Below, in pieces: positions 31,301-42,306 of a stretch of DNA of 64,000 nucleotides (the first letter of the stretch is position 1; each line of letters starts with the position of its first letter). The notes below the pieces were generated by a model. The model did not search any database. It was not told where the DNA came from and saw nothing but the letters and a program-made list of their open reading frames with translations. Both the position numbers and the translations under genes were made by a program. This DNA is from Paulinella micropora (taxonomy: Eukaryota > Cercozoa > Imbricatea > Euglyphida > Paulinellidae): assembly GCA_019918135.1 (NCBI GenBank), contig WBZZ01002058.1, forward strand, positions 1 to 64,000. The letters run 5' to 3'.

Positions 31301-34300
31301 GGCAGACCGTGTCGTTATTCGTTGGCAGCTGCTGCAGCCCCGCTCCACCCGAAGAGTAAGTAAGCCCCGCCGTGCCGAGCCAGCAGCAGCCCTGCGCGTT
31401 GCAGCAGCGCACTGCGCGGGTGGCCGCCGCCGATGCGATCGTGCCAACCGGACAGTGCACCGTGCACAGCGGGAGCCCCAGGCCCGGGCGCAGCGCACAC
31501 ACTGGCGTGGCGGCGCCGGCGTCGTCGGTGCCGAGGCACCAGGCGCGCCGGTCACGATTGTCCGCCAGCACCTCGCCCAACAAAATGCGGCCGCCGTCCC
31601 CCCCGCTCCACAGGCGCCGCAGCAGCAGTGCCGCGGCCGGGCTGTCGACGCTCGCGCGCGGGTTCGTGCCGCGCAGGCTGTGCTCCAGCAGCAAGCCCCT
31701 GCTTGTAGCCTCCGGCACGTCGTCCGCCAGCCACAGCAACACCAACTCGTCCAGCGACACGAGCCCGCGGGCCGCGCAGCTCATCCCTAACCCGGGGGCC
31801 AACCGCGCGTTGCTGGTGCAGAGCCGGAACGCGTCCAGGTTAGCCTTCGACAGCCCGCCGCTCTGCATGTCAAGATAGCACTGGCTGTCGATCAACGCAC
31901 TGGGCGCCAGCGCCTGCACAACCGGCGTCCAGTGCACGCCGCAGTCACAAGGCACCGGCGTGGCGCCGACGCTTCCGGCCCGCAACGTACAGAACGGGTC
32001 TAGCGTCCAACCCCCGTCGCACTCGATGGTGCCGCCCGTGGCGACGCACGCGTACGCCAGCGCCCCGCAACGGTCCTCTGTTAGGCCCAGCGTCTGCCGG
32101 GCCACGGGGCACAGCACGCGCGCCGCCGCGTACGGCGCGGCGTTGTGGCACAGCAGGTAGTCGTCTGTCACGCGGTCGTTCAGCACCATGTCCCGTTGCA
32201 GCGCGTCCAGCATTTGTCTGGACACTTGCGCCGCGACCATGGCCAGGGGCTCACACACCAGGTCCGTGGTCCCGCAACGGAAGCGCTGCTCATGAAACAG
32301 AGACAGCTCGCAATCCGCCTCGGACCATGCGCTCACCAACGGGCTGTGCCCCGTCCCACAGTACGTCACGCACTGGGTTTGCAGCGCGGGGCACAAACCT
32401 CCCGCGAGCGCGCCGTGGGACGTCCCGAGCCAGCAGCCACTGGTGATTGGCTCGTCCTGCAGGCTGGTAAGCCACCAGCTGCCGCCACGCAGCTCGGGCA
32501 GTCGTGCCGTCTGGCACTGGCCACTCAGCTCGCACTCATTCACACACTGCAGCGCCCGGCCAAAGTCCTGCGGGAGGCAGTGGACGGGCAACGCGCTGCA
32601 GTACTGCACCAGGACCGTCAAGCCCTGGGACCGCGCGGCACACGCGGGCGGCACCGGCGCGCGCAACACGTCCTCGTCCGGGCCCAGTTCGCAGTAGCTG
32701 AGCACGCGGCCGGCCAACAGCATTTGTACCTGCGGCCAGGACCAGCGCCACCCGTTCGCCCACACCACGGTCCCGTCGCTGGTGGAGTTCGCGCGCACCG
32801 GCGCGTGCGGCAGCTCTGCGGGGCACGCCGCCAGCACCGCAGCGCACGCGCCGAGCGCCAACGTTTCAGCGTAGTCCACCGTGCAGTTGAACAGGCGCCA
32901 GCGGCCGTTGCCGCTGCAAACGTAGCGTCCCCCGGTGGTCGCGCTGCACGAAATCGATTGCCCCCCGCACGCCCCCCGCACGTCGCCCTCCATTGCGTGG
33001 GTCTAGCCCACTGATGGTCAGCGGCGCAGCGCCACCAACCAGCTGTGCCAGGCACAGCTCGGACCCGCAGCTCACGTTGCGCCCGGGCGGGCACGCCAAG
33101 GCAACAGACGGCGGCAGCACAGCGCCGCACCCCACGGTCGAGGAGGGCCAGCCCGTCACGAGCTGCTGCCGCATCAGGTCTGACTGGACTCGTGGTGCAG
33201 TAGCGCACAAGGCGCTCACATACCGCGCTGGCATTAGCCGCTGCTGGCAGCAGCAGGTGACAACGGTCACCTGCTGCAACTGCACAGCTCGCGCCTGTCT
33301 CGTTGGTCTGCCCCTGCGCTGCAGTGAGCGCGCACTGTACGGTAGTAGCCCCGCACGTCCAAGTCACGTTCTGAGCGTATTGCGCACCCGCTACGACAGC
33401 GCAGTAGTACGATTGGCCAGGCACTGCGTAGTTGTCGGCTGAGTCCACAAGGAAGACGCAGCCCCCGACCTGCAACTCGGTTGGCGCGGGGTTGGTGTTT
33501 AGGCGCTGCGGCGGCCGGCAGCAGTGCAGCTCGCTCGGTTGCAAAGTCATCAGTTGTCGGCAGTCGCCGCCGGCGGCCGCGGCCACGACCACCGGATTTA
33601 CGCCGCACGCCAGCCAGGCCAGCCGGTCCGTCAGGGACCAGCACAAGTACGACCCCGCGCTGTCTTGCGTGCAGCGCAGGGCGTGGTAAGAGCACGCCGT
33701 ACCCAGCAGCGAATAGGCCTCGGTGGTACAAGCGTAAGGGCAGTTCTGTAACAGCACGGTGGGGGCCATCGTCGGGGGGTGCAATCTCAGGCGGGAAACA
33801 CTGCTGGCACAACAGCTCGGCCACGCCCGGGCGACTGCGCCAGCCAGGGGTAGTTGGCCACAATTGCCGTGCCGTCGCTGCCGGCCCAGAACGCCTCCCG
33901 ACCCGAGGCACGCGCGCGCGTTTCCGCGCGCGCCAGCTGCACGTCCACCAATGAACAGCCGACGCAGCCTTCGGGGCCGCACCACGTTTCCGCCGAAGAG
34001 GAGCATGCCAGGCGCCACAGCTGGTCGTGCGCCGCGATCTCGCAAAAGGCTGGCTCCGGCGCCGGGGCTAGGGGCCAGCTGCAGTTGAAGTCAGCTGTTG
34101 CGTCGAACGCCTGGCGCAACAGCCCGCAGTCGCCCGACAGCGCCCTGGCATCAACCTCGCCGTCGAGCACAAACATGTTCGAACTGTTGGCGCGGCACCG
34201 GTAACGCGTGCTGCCTGCGAGCTGCAGAAGATCACAAGAGGTTTGCGAGTAACCGGGCCCACAGGGCCAAGTTACGCGCGCCAACGCCGAGCACACCACC

Positions 34301-36980
34301 GACGGCTCCAGCGACTCGCCCAGGACGAACGGAAAGGCGCAGTTGTAGCTCTGCAGCAGCTCGTGCGCCTGGTAGCACAAATATCCGGCCCGGCCGCTAC
34401 CGTCCAGTTCGACAACTGCGTAGCCCCGCGGAGGGGGGCCCAGGACGGACCAGACGAAGCTGGCCTCTAGGCGGGTCGCGGTCGTAGATAGCACGGGCCA
34501 CCCCGCGCTTGACAGAAGGTAGTAGCAGTCGGCATCTGCGGTCGTGTTGTACCACAGCTCGAGGCGGCAGTCGGGGCAGTTGACGTAGTAGTGCAGCGCC
34601 CTTGGCACCGCGGGCTGCGGCAGCCCCGGCTCGACGGTACACGACGGCCGCGCGGTGCACCACGACAGCGGGTCGGCGCCGTTCGGGCAGCGCCACACCA
34701 CCGGCAGCACGCGGCCCGTGTTGTCCGGTGCGACACTCTGGTTGCCGAGGCGCAGCACGTACAGGCCGCCGCCGGACCGCAGCGGCGGGCGCGGCACACA
34801 GAAGCGCACGCCGTCCCCAACGAGGCAGGCGGCGTAGCGGCAGCGGGGCCAAGTGTTGCGCAGCTCGCACGTGGCATTGCGCATACATTTGAGAAAAGCG
34901 CAGCGGTCCAGCAACCGCAGCGCGCTGCCGCCCGTAGTCTGTGTCACCGGCACGCTGACCAGGAACGAAGACTGGTTCAGCGACGTCTGGCCAGTCAGCA
35001 GCCGCGCGATGAGCAGATTGTAGTCCTCGCGCTCGTCAAGACTCAGCTTTAGGCACGCCACCCGCATGAAGATGTTGTTGGACAAGCCCGGCAAGTCCAA
35101 CGAGGCGGCGATGTCAAAGGCGGCTCGTTCGTTGACTGGATTCTGCGCGAGTATTCGTGCGGTCCGCCCCGCCGGGTCCAGCACTACGAGCCGCAGCTGC
35201 GGCCTGGCGCTCCCGCCACAGTAGTGGACCTGTCCAACGCTGGTGACAATCTCGTCGACCGTAAAGGTGCCGTTGCGTGGGTCCTGCGTTGTCAAGACGA
35301 GTAGCAGAGAGCCGGCCGACGTGACGGCCAACGCTGATCGAGCGGACGGGATCGACAGGCACTGCACCACTCTGTCCGACGATGAAGGTGACCACAGCAG
35401 CCGCGACTTAAGGTAGGTATTCTCCAGCCAAACGTTTAGGTTACATTGGCCCGCCAAGGCGATTCCACTCGTTGCGTTGTCTAGGAGCGGCATGGCCCAC
35501 GCGGGGTTGAGAGCCGCTGTGGCCGCGCCCGGGAACGCAACCGGGCTCCACCTGGTATCAGACCAGTTGTACAGGTAATACTGGAATAAAGGCGCTTCTC
35601 CTGACGTCGCGGGGTACCAGGTCCCGAAGCCAGGGCACGATGACAACGTGAACAGGAGGTCTTCCCTAGTAGCCACTGGCACCAGATTCAGGAGGCAACC
35701 GTTGCCGACCCGGATGGACCGCGCGCCCAGGGTCTGCCCCTGCCACTCCGCCCCGTCTGCTTCCGGGGGCGGCCAGCCCCATCGACGTGCCGTTAGTATG
35801 CCGCCTTGATCTGTCACGCCCCAGAGCGCACCGCGTGAAACCTGTGCCCGGCCATGGAGCGGGCTTGCGCTCAGGCGCCTGAAAAGCGGGGACGGGGCCG
35901 CGCTCGTGGTGCTGACGAACACGTAGGTAGACCCCCCGCTGTCTGCCGTACTACCGTACGTTAATACTACGTCGTCGGTCCCGTCGCTGTCCAAGTCGCC
36001 CAGCAGGAGGTCCGCCTGTGCCCACAGCAGCTTGGTCTCTTCGATCATCAGCAGTGTTTCGAACTGCAGATTGCTCATGCTCTTCAGCAGCTCGTTCGTA
36101 GCGAGCAGGCGGCGGACCAGCCCGCCGGCCAGGGCCGGCAATACCTGCCCTGCTTGCGGGCAGGTGTACACAACCCCTCTGCCGCTGTTGTTGTCGACGT
36201 AGCCGGCCGAGCAGAACAGGGTACAGGAGCCGCTTGGCATCAGCCCGTTGCAGTGCGTGCCGTACTCCGGGCCCCTTGGGAGGTACGGCACACAGGGCAT
36301 GGCCACACAGCCAGTGGAACCCTTGCCCTGCTGCACAGGATCGTTGATTAAGAAGGCCGATGCGTTACACGTGCACGTGAAGCTGCCGTCAGTATCCTGG
36401 CATATCGCCTGCGGGTGGCACGGATTACGCCAGCCTAATTGATTAGCTGGATTGCACTCATTGTCGTTGCAACAATTCGAGCGATCCAAGATCCGTACAG
36501 AGGTGCCCGTTTCGTACTGTATGGGAACTGCTGTAATAAAGGACATAATGCGTATGGGCTGTCTTGCTGTCGAGTATAATAGCCAGGCTTGCATATCTTT
36601 GTGCATATGCTGCCAGGGCTGCTACAATACGTGGTCAGATCATACTTGTTGAAGTCGATGCCGGTGCTGGTTTCTAGTGAGCAAACGGTCGTGAATTCGG
36701 TGGGGTTGTTTTGGAGCTTGCATGTGTAGGCCCCCGGGTTCTGAAAGTACGGGAAGTAATACGGCAATTTGCATAAACACCAGTAATCCTGCGCACTGTT
36801 CGACAGGTCACTGACCTGCATGGCTGCGTGATACTAGTCTGCATAACGCAGGCCTTGCGCCAAAGTGAAGGAAGTGACTGCATCTCTACAATCAGCAAAC
36901 TGCTTGCTGGCGTAGAAGCAAGGTAGTTCTGCGAGAGTATCATAGTTGCACACCACCGTTATGTCTCTCAGCAAGCTCAT
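28312..36980 (-). pseudogene. Giant cysteine-rich EGF-containing extracellular protein, broken
   Basis: One minus-strand gene of about 2,890 codons is inferred from consecutive frames that share extreme Cys, Trp and N-glycosylation content. It may start at an ATG at 36980 (MSLLRDITVVCNYD). An in-frame TAG lies at 36834-36836. A frame change near 36530 leads into a calcium-binding-EGF-like domain (NECNP...CQDTDGSFTCTC, about 36.4 kb). An FG-GAP/integrin-like calcium loop follows (LLGDLDSDGTDDVVLTYG, about 35.98 kb). Long Cys/Trp-rich regions run to 33.8, 33.3, 33.0 and 30.9 kb, each with a frame change. An in-frame TGA at 29928-29930 precedes more Cys-rich sequence. A final EGF-like unit (CQCEAGFGGRFC) is near 28.75 kb. 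The product would be secreted or surface-exposed. No signal peptide or TM segment is clear. Numerous breaks indicate a pseudogene or serious assembly error. Confidence 0.6.
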
Positions 36981-37421
36981 GTCTGAATCGTGTTTATTTG
37001 GTTTGTAAGAAAACGATCAGAGAGACAACGGCCGGGAGAGAGGGGGGAGGGTCCGAGAAAAACAAAAATCTGGCTGATCTCTTTTTTTTCCCTGCTTTTC
37101 TGTGTTTTTTTTCTTAAAGCTAGAAAAGGAAAAACTACCAAGACTAAAAAAAGAAAAACAGCGCCACCCTAGAAAACGACCAGCTCTCTCAGTCTTTTTC
37201 TTTTCAAATGTAGGCGGGTAAGGGCTGTGGCAGGAAAAAGAAAAAAGGAACGTCGTATAAATCCCTTGGCGCTCCATTCCCCCCTCTCTCTCTTTCTCTC
37301 TCCCTTCCGGCCCACCCCTTTCCCTCCCCCTCCCCCCCCTTCACCAAACAGAGAAAAGAAAAACAGTGAATCGAAAGGGAGGGGGGGGGGGGAGTGTCCC
37401 GCGGACAAAAAAAAGCTTATG
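36981..37421. other. Spacer, no supported gene
   Basis: A/T- and purine-rich, with poly-T and a (CT)n stretch near 37280-37310 and a G-run near 37381-37392. It must contain the promoter of the giant minus-strand gene. Confidence 0.45.
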
Positions 37422-38357
37422 CTAGAAATGTACGGGCCCCAGGTACTGCCCGACCAGCCCGGCGACGCACGCGGGCCAGCGCAGACATTCTATACACCAG
37501 GGTGCGAGCTCGTGCGTGTACCAGCGTTCGCGGCCGCTGTCGAGCCCGCTCCAGTCCGCCTCGCAGTACCCCGGGCCGGCACAGGCGCGCAGCCCGCACA
37601 GGCTGCAGCCCTTGCGCACTAACGCCACGGTGACGTACGAGGCGGGCGACACCTCGGCGACATTGGCCAGCGCGGCCAGTACCTTTGTGTCGCGCCCGTC
37701 GGCTTCCGTCGCCTCGATCAACTCTCCATCGTCGTTGCGTACCCAGTTGAGCGCGTGCTCGGCTCCCGCACAGCGGTACAGCCGCAGCCACAGCCGCACA
37801 CGGCCTCGGTCCACCGCTGCGCGGTCCAGGAACAACGGGATTTCCTGCACGGGCTGCGCCCCGCGCGGGATCAGGCGCAGACACAGTCGATCGCCAACGA
37901 TTGCCTGCGACAGGCGCAGCGCGTCGGCCACGCGCCGCGCTTGCGCGGCCGACACCTTCCGGTGCACGGCCCGCATGGTCTGTTCGAAAGCGTCCCGCAG
38001 GCATTTTTGGGCGTGGGGCGCCGCGCGGCCCCAGCACCGGCGCACAAACAGCCATTGCTCGGCGCTGGTCTTGCGGGCGTCAATAGAATCGGTGCCTAAC
38101 CTCGCCAGCAGGCCCGCGAGCAGCTGCCCCCGCACCCACGCGATCTTTCGGCCTTTCGTGCACACACTCCGGATGCCGTGCGGGTTCTTGTGGAAGACGC
38201 ACCACAGCATTGCCAGGTCGACGCCGGGGCAGTGCTGCCAGCCTTGGGCCAGCAGGTCGTCTGCTGTCTGAGTTAGTGGCGGTGGGGTGCAGATGAGCCT
38301 CTGCAGCAACGCCTTGCGTGTACCGTCGTCCAGCGCGAAACGGGGTGCGGCGGCCAC
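37422..38357 (-). CDS. Unknown protein with C-terminal cysteine cluster
   Basis: The frame is open for 311 codons and is protein-like throughout (for example HKNPHGIRSVCTKGRKIAWVR, KCLRDAFEQTMRAVHRKV). The C-terminus has CSLCGLRACAGPGYC and WCIECLRWPAC, eight closely spaced cysteines that look like two zinc sites. The frame has no ATG before residue about 49. Its first possible initiator is GTG at 38355-38357, and a TAG lies ten codons upstream of it. So the true start is unknown: a non-ATG start, an upstream frameshift, or an unseen intron. No family recognised. Confidence 0.55.
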   Translation of the reverse strand: MAAAPRFALDDGTRKALLQRLICTPPPLTQTADDLLAQGWQHCPGVDLAMLWCVFHKNPHGIRSVCTKGRKIAWVRGQLLAGLLARLGTDSIDARKTSAEQWLFVRRCWGRAAPHAQKCLRDAFEQTMRAVHRKVSAAQARRVADALRLSQAIVGDRLCLRLIPRGAQPVQEIPLFLDRAAVDRGRVRLWLRLYRCAGAEHALNWVRNDDGELIEATEADGRDTKVLAALANVAEVSPASYVTVALVRKGCSLCGLRACAGPGYCEADWSGLDSGRERWYTHELAPWCIECLRWPACVAGLVGQYLGPVHF

Positions 38358-38996
38358 GCCAGGCGCGGCTGACGACGGTACAGCCTAGTTGACACGGCAG
38401 GGCTCGGGCAAACCGGCCGAGCCCTGCATTCGCTACTCTCTTTTGTTGTTGTTGTTGTTGTTGTTGTCGTTGCTAGAGGAGCGGCGGTGGCAGAAAGGGG
38501 AGGGCGGGGGGGGGGGGGGGGGAGAAATCGAGAGAGGCCAAAAGGCGGTCGCGGGGTGGGGGGAGAAGGGCCCGGGAAAAAAAAGGAATGAAGGGAAAGA
38601 ACGGTACTAGTGCCAAAAAAAGCAACCAGAGAAAGACAAAAATAGAGAGAGAGAGAGCAGGAGGGTGGTGGTGGGGGGGCCGGAGGCGGGGCACGCTTCA
38701 GGCCTCTGGCAATTGTGCAGGGAGTGTGTGTGTTGGGGGGGGGCGCCGCAGGACAAGAAGTACAAAAAAAAACCGACACAAAAGGAGAGACACGGGAGGG
38801 GGGGGCCGGCCCCTCCCCCCCCCCCTCTTGAGCTCTTTTTTTTTAGATGTGAGAATGATCGTGCGCTCCTCCTCTTTGGAAGCCCTTTTTTTCTCCCTGC
38901 ACACACCCCTACTTTTTTTTTGGCGCCTGTTGCCAAAAAAAAACCTTGATCTAAAAACTGCCCAGACCCTAATCCTCCTTTTCCTCTCTCCCCTAC
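38358..38996. other. Spacer with TTG repeat and poly-G tracts
   Basis: Contains (TTG)8 at about 38441-38466, G-runs near 38507 and 38736, and poly-C near 38814-38824. No gene seen. The 3' end is pyrimidine-rich just before the oxygenase ATG. Confidence 0.5.
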
Positions 38997-39980
38997 ATGT
39001 TCCGAACCGTGACCGTGTCGTTCGAGCCCTGCGCGGCCCCCTCTGACTTTTTCACGGGCGAAACTATACGCGCGATCGCCGCCAGGGCCAGGCTGTTGAG
39101 GTGGCAGACCTACTTGCTCGACCTGGAAGAGCTAGGCCTAGAGCCCGGCGATCGGCCGCTCGAAGGCGACGCCTGCGTGCTGTTGATTAGGCGTGGCGTG
39201 TGGCGTTTCATGGAATTGGGGTCCATGGCCTTAGGTTTGCCGTTACCAGCGGGCGCTAGCAGCCTGCTACAAGACGAGTTGCTGGCGCTGGAGTGGCCCG
39301 CCCCGGTGCGCGGCGGCTGTGCCCCCCCCCAAAAACTGCCAGACCCTGGCCTTCGGCGAGGCCGACGGCGCCGTGCCGCTCGGGCGGCTGCCGTTGCTGG
39401 CCCGGCTGAAGCGCGGGGTAGAGGGGCTGATCCCGGAGGCGCGGGACTGTCCCACCTTTGGCAACCTGTACTCGAACAACCGCCGCCAAGGCATCTCGCC
39501 GCACGGCCACGACGGCCTGGCCGGCGTGATCGGTGCGAGGCTCGGCGCCGCCATGGGCCTGCACTGGCACTGGTACTATGGCGGGCACCCCGTAGGCAGA
39601 GAGGTGAGCATCCAGCTGGACCACGGCGACGTGTACATCATGTCGGCCGTCAGCGCGGGGCCGGCTGGCGCAGCAGGTCGGCTTTTGTGCTCCGCCACGC
39701 AGCGGGGTCCGTTTGCTACGCCCAGTTCCTGCCCCCACGCCACAAGAAAAGAAAGCGACAGCCCGACAGCCCGACGACAACCTTGTGCCCTCCCCCTCCC
39801 CCGCCTTCGCCCACGGAGCTGCCGCTGCCGCCGCTGGTGCCGCTGGCGCTGCCACTGCCGCCGGAGCTGCCGCCCGACTTTGCGCTGCAGTCCCCCCCGC
39901 TAGACTTCCATCTGCCGCCGCTGGAGCCGCCGTCACCGCCCCACCGGACGCCGGCCTCGCGCTCCAGTGACAGCTCCTGA
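38997..39980 (+). pseudogene. 2OG-Fe(II) oxygenase (AlkB-like fold), frameshifted twice
   Basis: The protein starts MFRTVTVSFEPC at an ATG after a pyrimidine-rich leader. The first frame runs to a nine-C homopolymer near 39323. The core then reads in the next frame: CPTFGNLYSNN, GISPHGHDGLAGVI, VGREVSIQLDHGDVYIMS. After a second change near 39660 the first frame resumes with RSAFVLRHAAGSVCYAQF. The order N-x-Y, H-x-[D/H]-D, H-G-D-x-x-x-M and a distal L-R-H-A-A-G is that of viral and bacterial 2OG-Fe(II) oxygenases of the AlkB group. The iron-binding HxD position reads HGH, so one ligand may differ. The tail is Pro-rich and low complexity. A role in nucleic-acid or protein oxidation is inferred. 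Confidence 0.6.
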
Positions 39981-40271
39981 AAAGAAATTATCACGGCCTC
40001 CCCTCCATTCCCCGGACAGCACCACCAAAAAAAAAGCCACCATCTATTTTTCTTCTTTTTTTCTTCTTAGTAGGCGTGCATTTTTTTTCTGTACAGAGAT
40101 AGGCAAGAGCTCAAAACTTTTGACCAACATTGCTGAGGGAACGCTGGCGGGGTGGGGATTTCTTTTTTCTTCTTTTTTTTTTGAACATCAGATATCTTGG
40201 CCTTTTTTTGTGGTAGATAATATAAGTAAAAAGCAATACCCTCTCCATTCGGCGCACAAGACGTCTATTCA

Positions 40272-41330
40272 ATGACCCCTGTTATTGTAGTTTGTTACAA
40301 AATCAGCAATGGATACTTGGTCAATGATGAGATCAAAGGCTATGTTGAGCTTGGAGATTGGAAGACGTTCGATGAACTGAAAAATGTCGTCCTGCAAGCT
40401 CTGAAAATTTCTTTGAACACGCCTTTGTGGCCTTGGAAGCAGCCACTGACGGATAATGAGGCCAACGTGGACGACATAAAGGAACAGATAAGACAAGACG
40501 TCAAGCTTATTTTACAAGCAGACCGCTTTAAGACAAAGGAGCGAAGCTTTGGGGATGATGTGAAGTCAAAAACGACAGTGCACCAACAGTATAACAAGCT
40601 GGGCAAGCCGGTCAAAACAGACGGATATGCTTGCATTTCTCTCACATCCCTCACCGGAGGCCGAACCCATACCTGGGACAAGAAACCACTAGTCCAACTG
40701 GTAAACCAGGAGGGCCGCACATTAAGCAGACACTACACACAGGACGACATCACCGACGCAGTGAAGCAGCCCTTAGCAGAAGCGTTAACTACGCTATTGC
40801 ACGAAAATCCGCAGTGCCTTGTCGGCCGCGTATCGCAAGCGCGCACACTAGACCAGAGATTGACCAACGCAATACAGGGAAGGCGACGTTTGTTGGGGCG
40901 GTACGTTGAAAAAAGTGTTCCTAACAAGATAACTACGTTGAAAAGGTTTCTAACAAGTTCAACACGTTTGCCTAACGACTGGCACACTGTGTTGTCCGCG
41001 GTCCAGAACCTCAGCGATCTTAAAAGCGCTTGCTACAAGCTGGGTTATAACGAAACGCGTCTGTTGATCGCGGAACTGCAGAGTTGGAGCATGAGGTCTG
41101 AGGTTTTGGAGCTGACTAACGAACTGAATTCGATACTGTGTACCATGACAGACGAGCCCGATCTAGACCGGCACAGAGTGGTCGCAAGAGCGCTAAGAAA
41201 GGTTTCTACAGAAAGGGTTTCCAAATCTGTTTTCAAACATTTTTGGATAGCACCAATCTCAAAACTTGCGCCGGGTGCGGCTGCCCCAAGTAAAAAGAAA
41301 CACATGCAAATCAGACCTAAAAAACGGTAG
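40272..41330 (+). CDS. Unknown basic, soluble protein
   Basis: The 352-residue ORF is intact, from MTPVIVVCYKISNGYLVN to a Lys-rich tail (PSKKKHMQIRPKKR). It is Lys/Leu/Thr-rich, mostly helical in appearance and lower in GC than its neighbours. A compact N-terminal segment of about 60 residues could be a ubiquitin-like fold, but I cannot show it. It is followed by an A-rich stretch (aattaaaagaactttatt), a plausible polyadenylation region. The basic C-terminus suggests nuclear targeting or nucleic-acid contact. No family recognised. Confidence 0.6.
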   Translation: MTPVIVVCYKISNGYLVNDEIKGYVELGDWKTFDELKNVVLQALKISLNTPLWPWKQPLTDNEANVDDIKEQIRQDVKLILQADRFKTKERSFGDDVKSKTTVHQQYNKLGKPVKTDGYACISLTSLTGGRTHTWDKKPLVQLVNQEGRTLSRHYTQDDITDAVKQPLAEALTTLLHENPQCLVGRVSQARTLDQRLTNAIQGRRRLLGRYVEKSVPNKITTLKRFLTSSTRLPNDWHTVLSAVQNLSDLKSACYKLGYNETRLLIAELQSWSMRSEVLELTNELNSILCTMTDEPDLDRHRVVARALRKVSTERVSKSVFKHFWIAPISKLAPGAAAPSKKKHMQIRPKKR

Positions 41331-41405
41331 AGTCAAAAAAAAGAATTAAAAGAACTTTATTTTGGATGAAGTCTTTGGTATTTAGCTGCACTTCACTGGC
41401 TGTAA

Positions 41406-42306
41406 GACTTTCCTGGCAAATTTCGCGACAAATGCACCCGGCGCCGGAAGTTACGGGTAACTGATATTCGGATGGATTGAATTCTTTGGTTTTGCGACCC
41501 AGACACCACAGACTTTTTTCACGACACAGTCAGGCTCCATCTGGCAAAACACGATAACAGATCACTTTTCCAGTCCTAGATCTTCGTGTGTTAGGTTGTA
41601 TAAATGTCTTGCTCGCCTAGGGGCAGACTGTAAGAGAATGTTGAGACTAGCGTTCATATCGCGTTCGTGTTGCAAGGCGCACCACTGACAGACAGACTAA
41701 CAGCTCCGATGTCCTGCCACAGGGCCCCGCATTGCGTACAATTTTGGGTGGTGTAGCCTTCGTTGCATACTAACACCCTGCACTGTACCACAAACTTACT
41801 GCAAATTTGAGTAACCGCAAATTCATGTGGCATTTACAAATTAGCGACAGAAAAATTTTGGGGAAAGAAAGGCGGGCGGGGAATTTTTTGCACATTTAAT
41901 TTTTTCCCCGCCCGCCTTTCTTTCCCCAAAAAATTTCTTTAGCTAATTTGCCATTGCCGAAATGTCCTTTGCAAATTTTTTTTCCATAGTTTCGACTTTC
42001 CGGTGAATTTCGCGACAAGTGCCACCAGTGCAGGAATTTACGGGTAACTGATATTGTCCGAAATTTGCGGCACACCAAGAAATTTTTTTTTCGCGAAGGA
42101 CATTTCGGCATTTGCAAACTAGCGACAGAAAATTTTTGGGGAAAAAAATGTAAACCTCAAAAATTCCCCGCCCGCGTTTGTTTCCCCAAAAATTTTCTTT
42201 AGCTAATTTGCCATTGCCGAAATGTCCTTTGCAATTTTTTTTTTCACTAGTTTCGACTTTCCGGTGAATTTCGCGACAAATGCACAAGGTGCCGGAATTT
42301 ACGGAC
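41406..42306. repeat. Cluster of direct repeats and GC-capped hairpins
   Basis: A unit of about 60 bp containing aatttcgcgacaa and gccggaatttacgg occurs three times in one orientation (about 41406-41470, 41992-42061, 42243-42306). Two hairpins lie between or beside them, with arms ggggaaagaaaggcgggcgg / ccgcccgcctttctttcccc (41838-41955) and a diverged copy at 42111-42215. A linked segment gccattgccgaaatgtcctttgc occurs twice directly and once inverted. The cluster flanks the TnpB/Fanzor relic and runs into the 3' end of the kinase-like gene. Confidence 0.85.
41562..41833 (-). pseudogene. TnpB/Fanzor-type nuclease, C-terminal RuvC and zinc-ribbon relic
   Basis: The minus strand from an ATG at 41833 reads VVQCRVLVCNEGYTTQNCTQ CGALW, the RuvC-II and first zinc-knuckle signature (E in NEGYTT, then C-x2-C). 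A one-base shift near 41695 leads to CQWCALQHERDMNASLNILL, the second C-x2-C and the RuvC-III signature R-D-x-N-[AS]. It ends at a TGA at 41562. This order is diagnostic for TnpB and its eukaryotic/viral relatives, the Fanzor proteins. The N-terminal two-thirds are missing: upstream is the hairpin repeat cluster. Both acidic residues and all four cysteines survive, so decay may be recent or the fragment may be the 3' end of a longer broken gene. Confidence 0.75.

Noticed and set aside
36435-36606. Spliceosomal intron at the frame change in the giant gene
   Set aside because: The two frames overlap and the protein reading continues without a gap; no GT...AG segment is needed, so a single-base indel is simpler.
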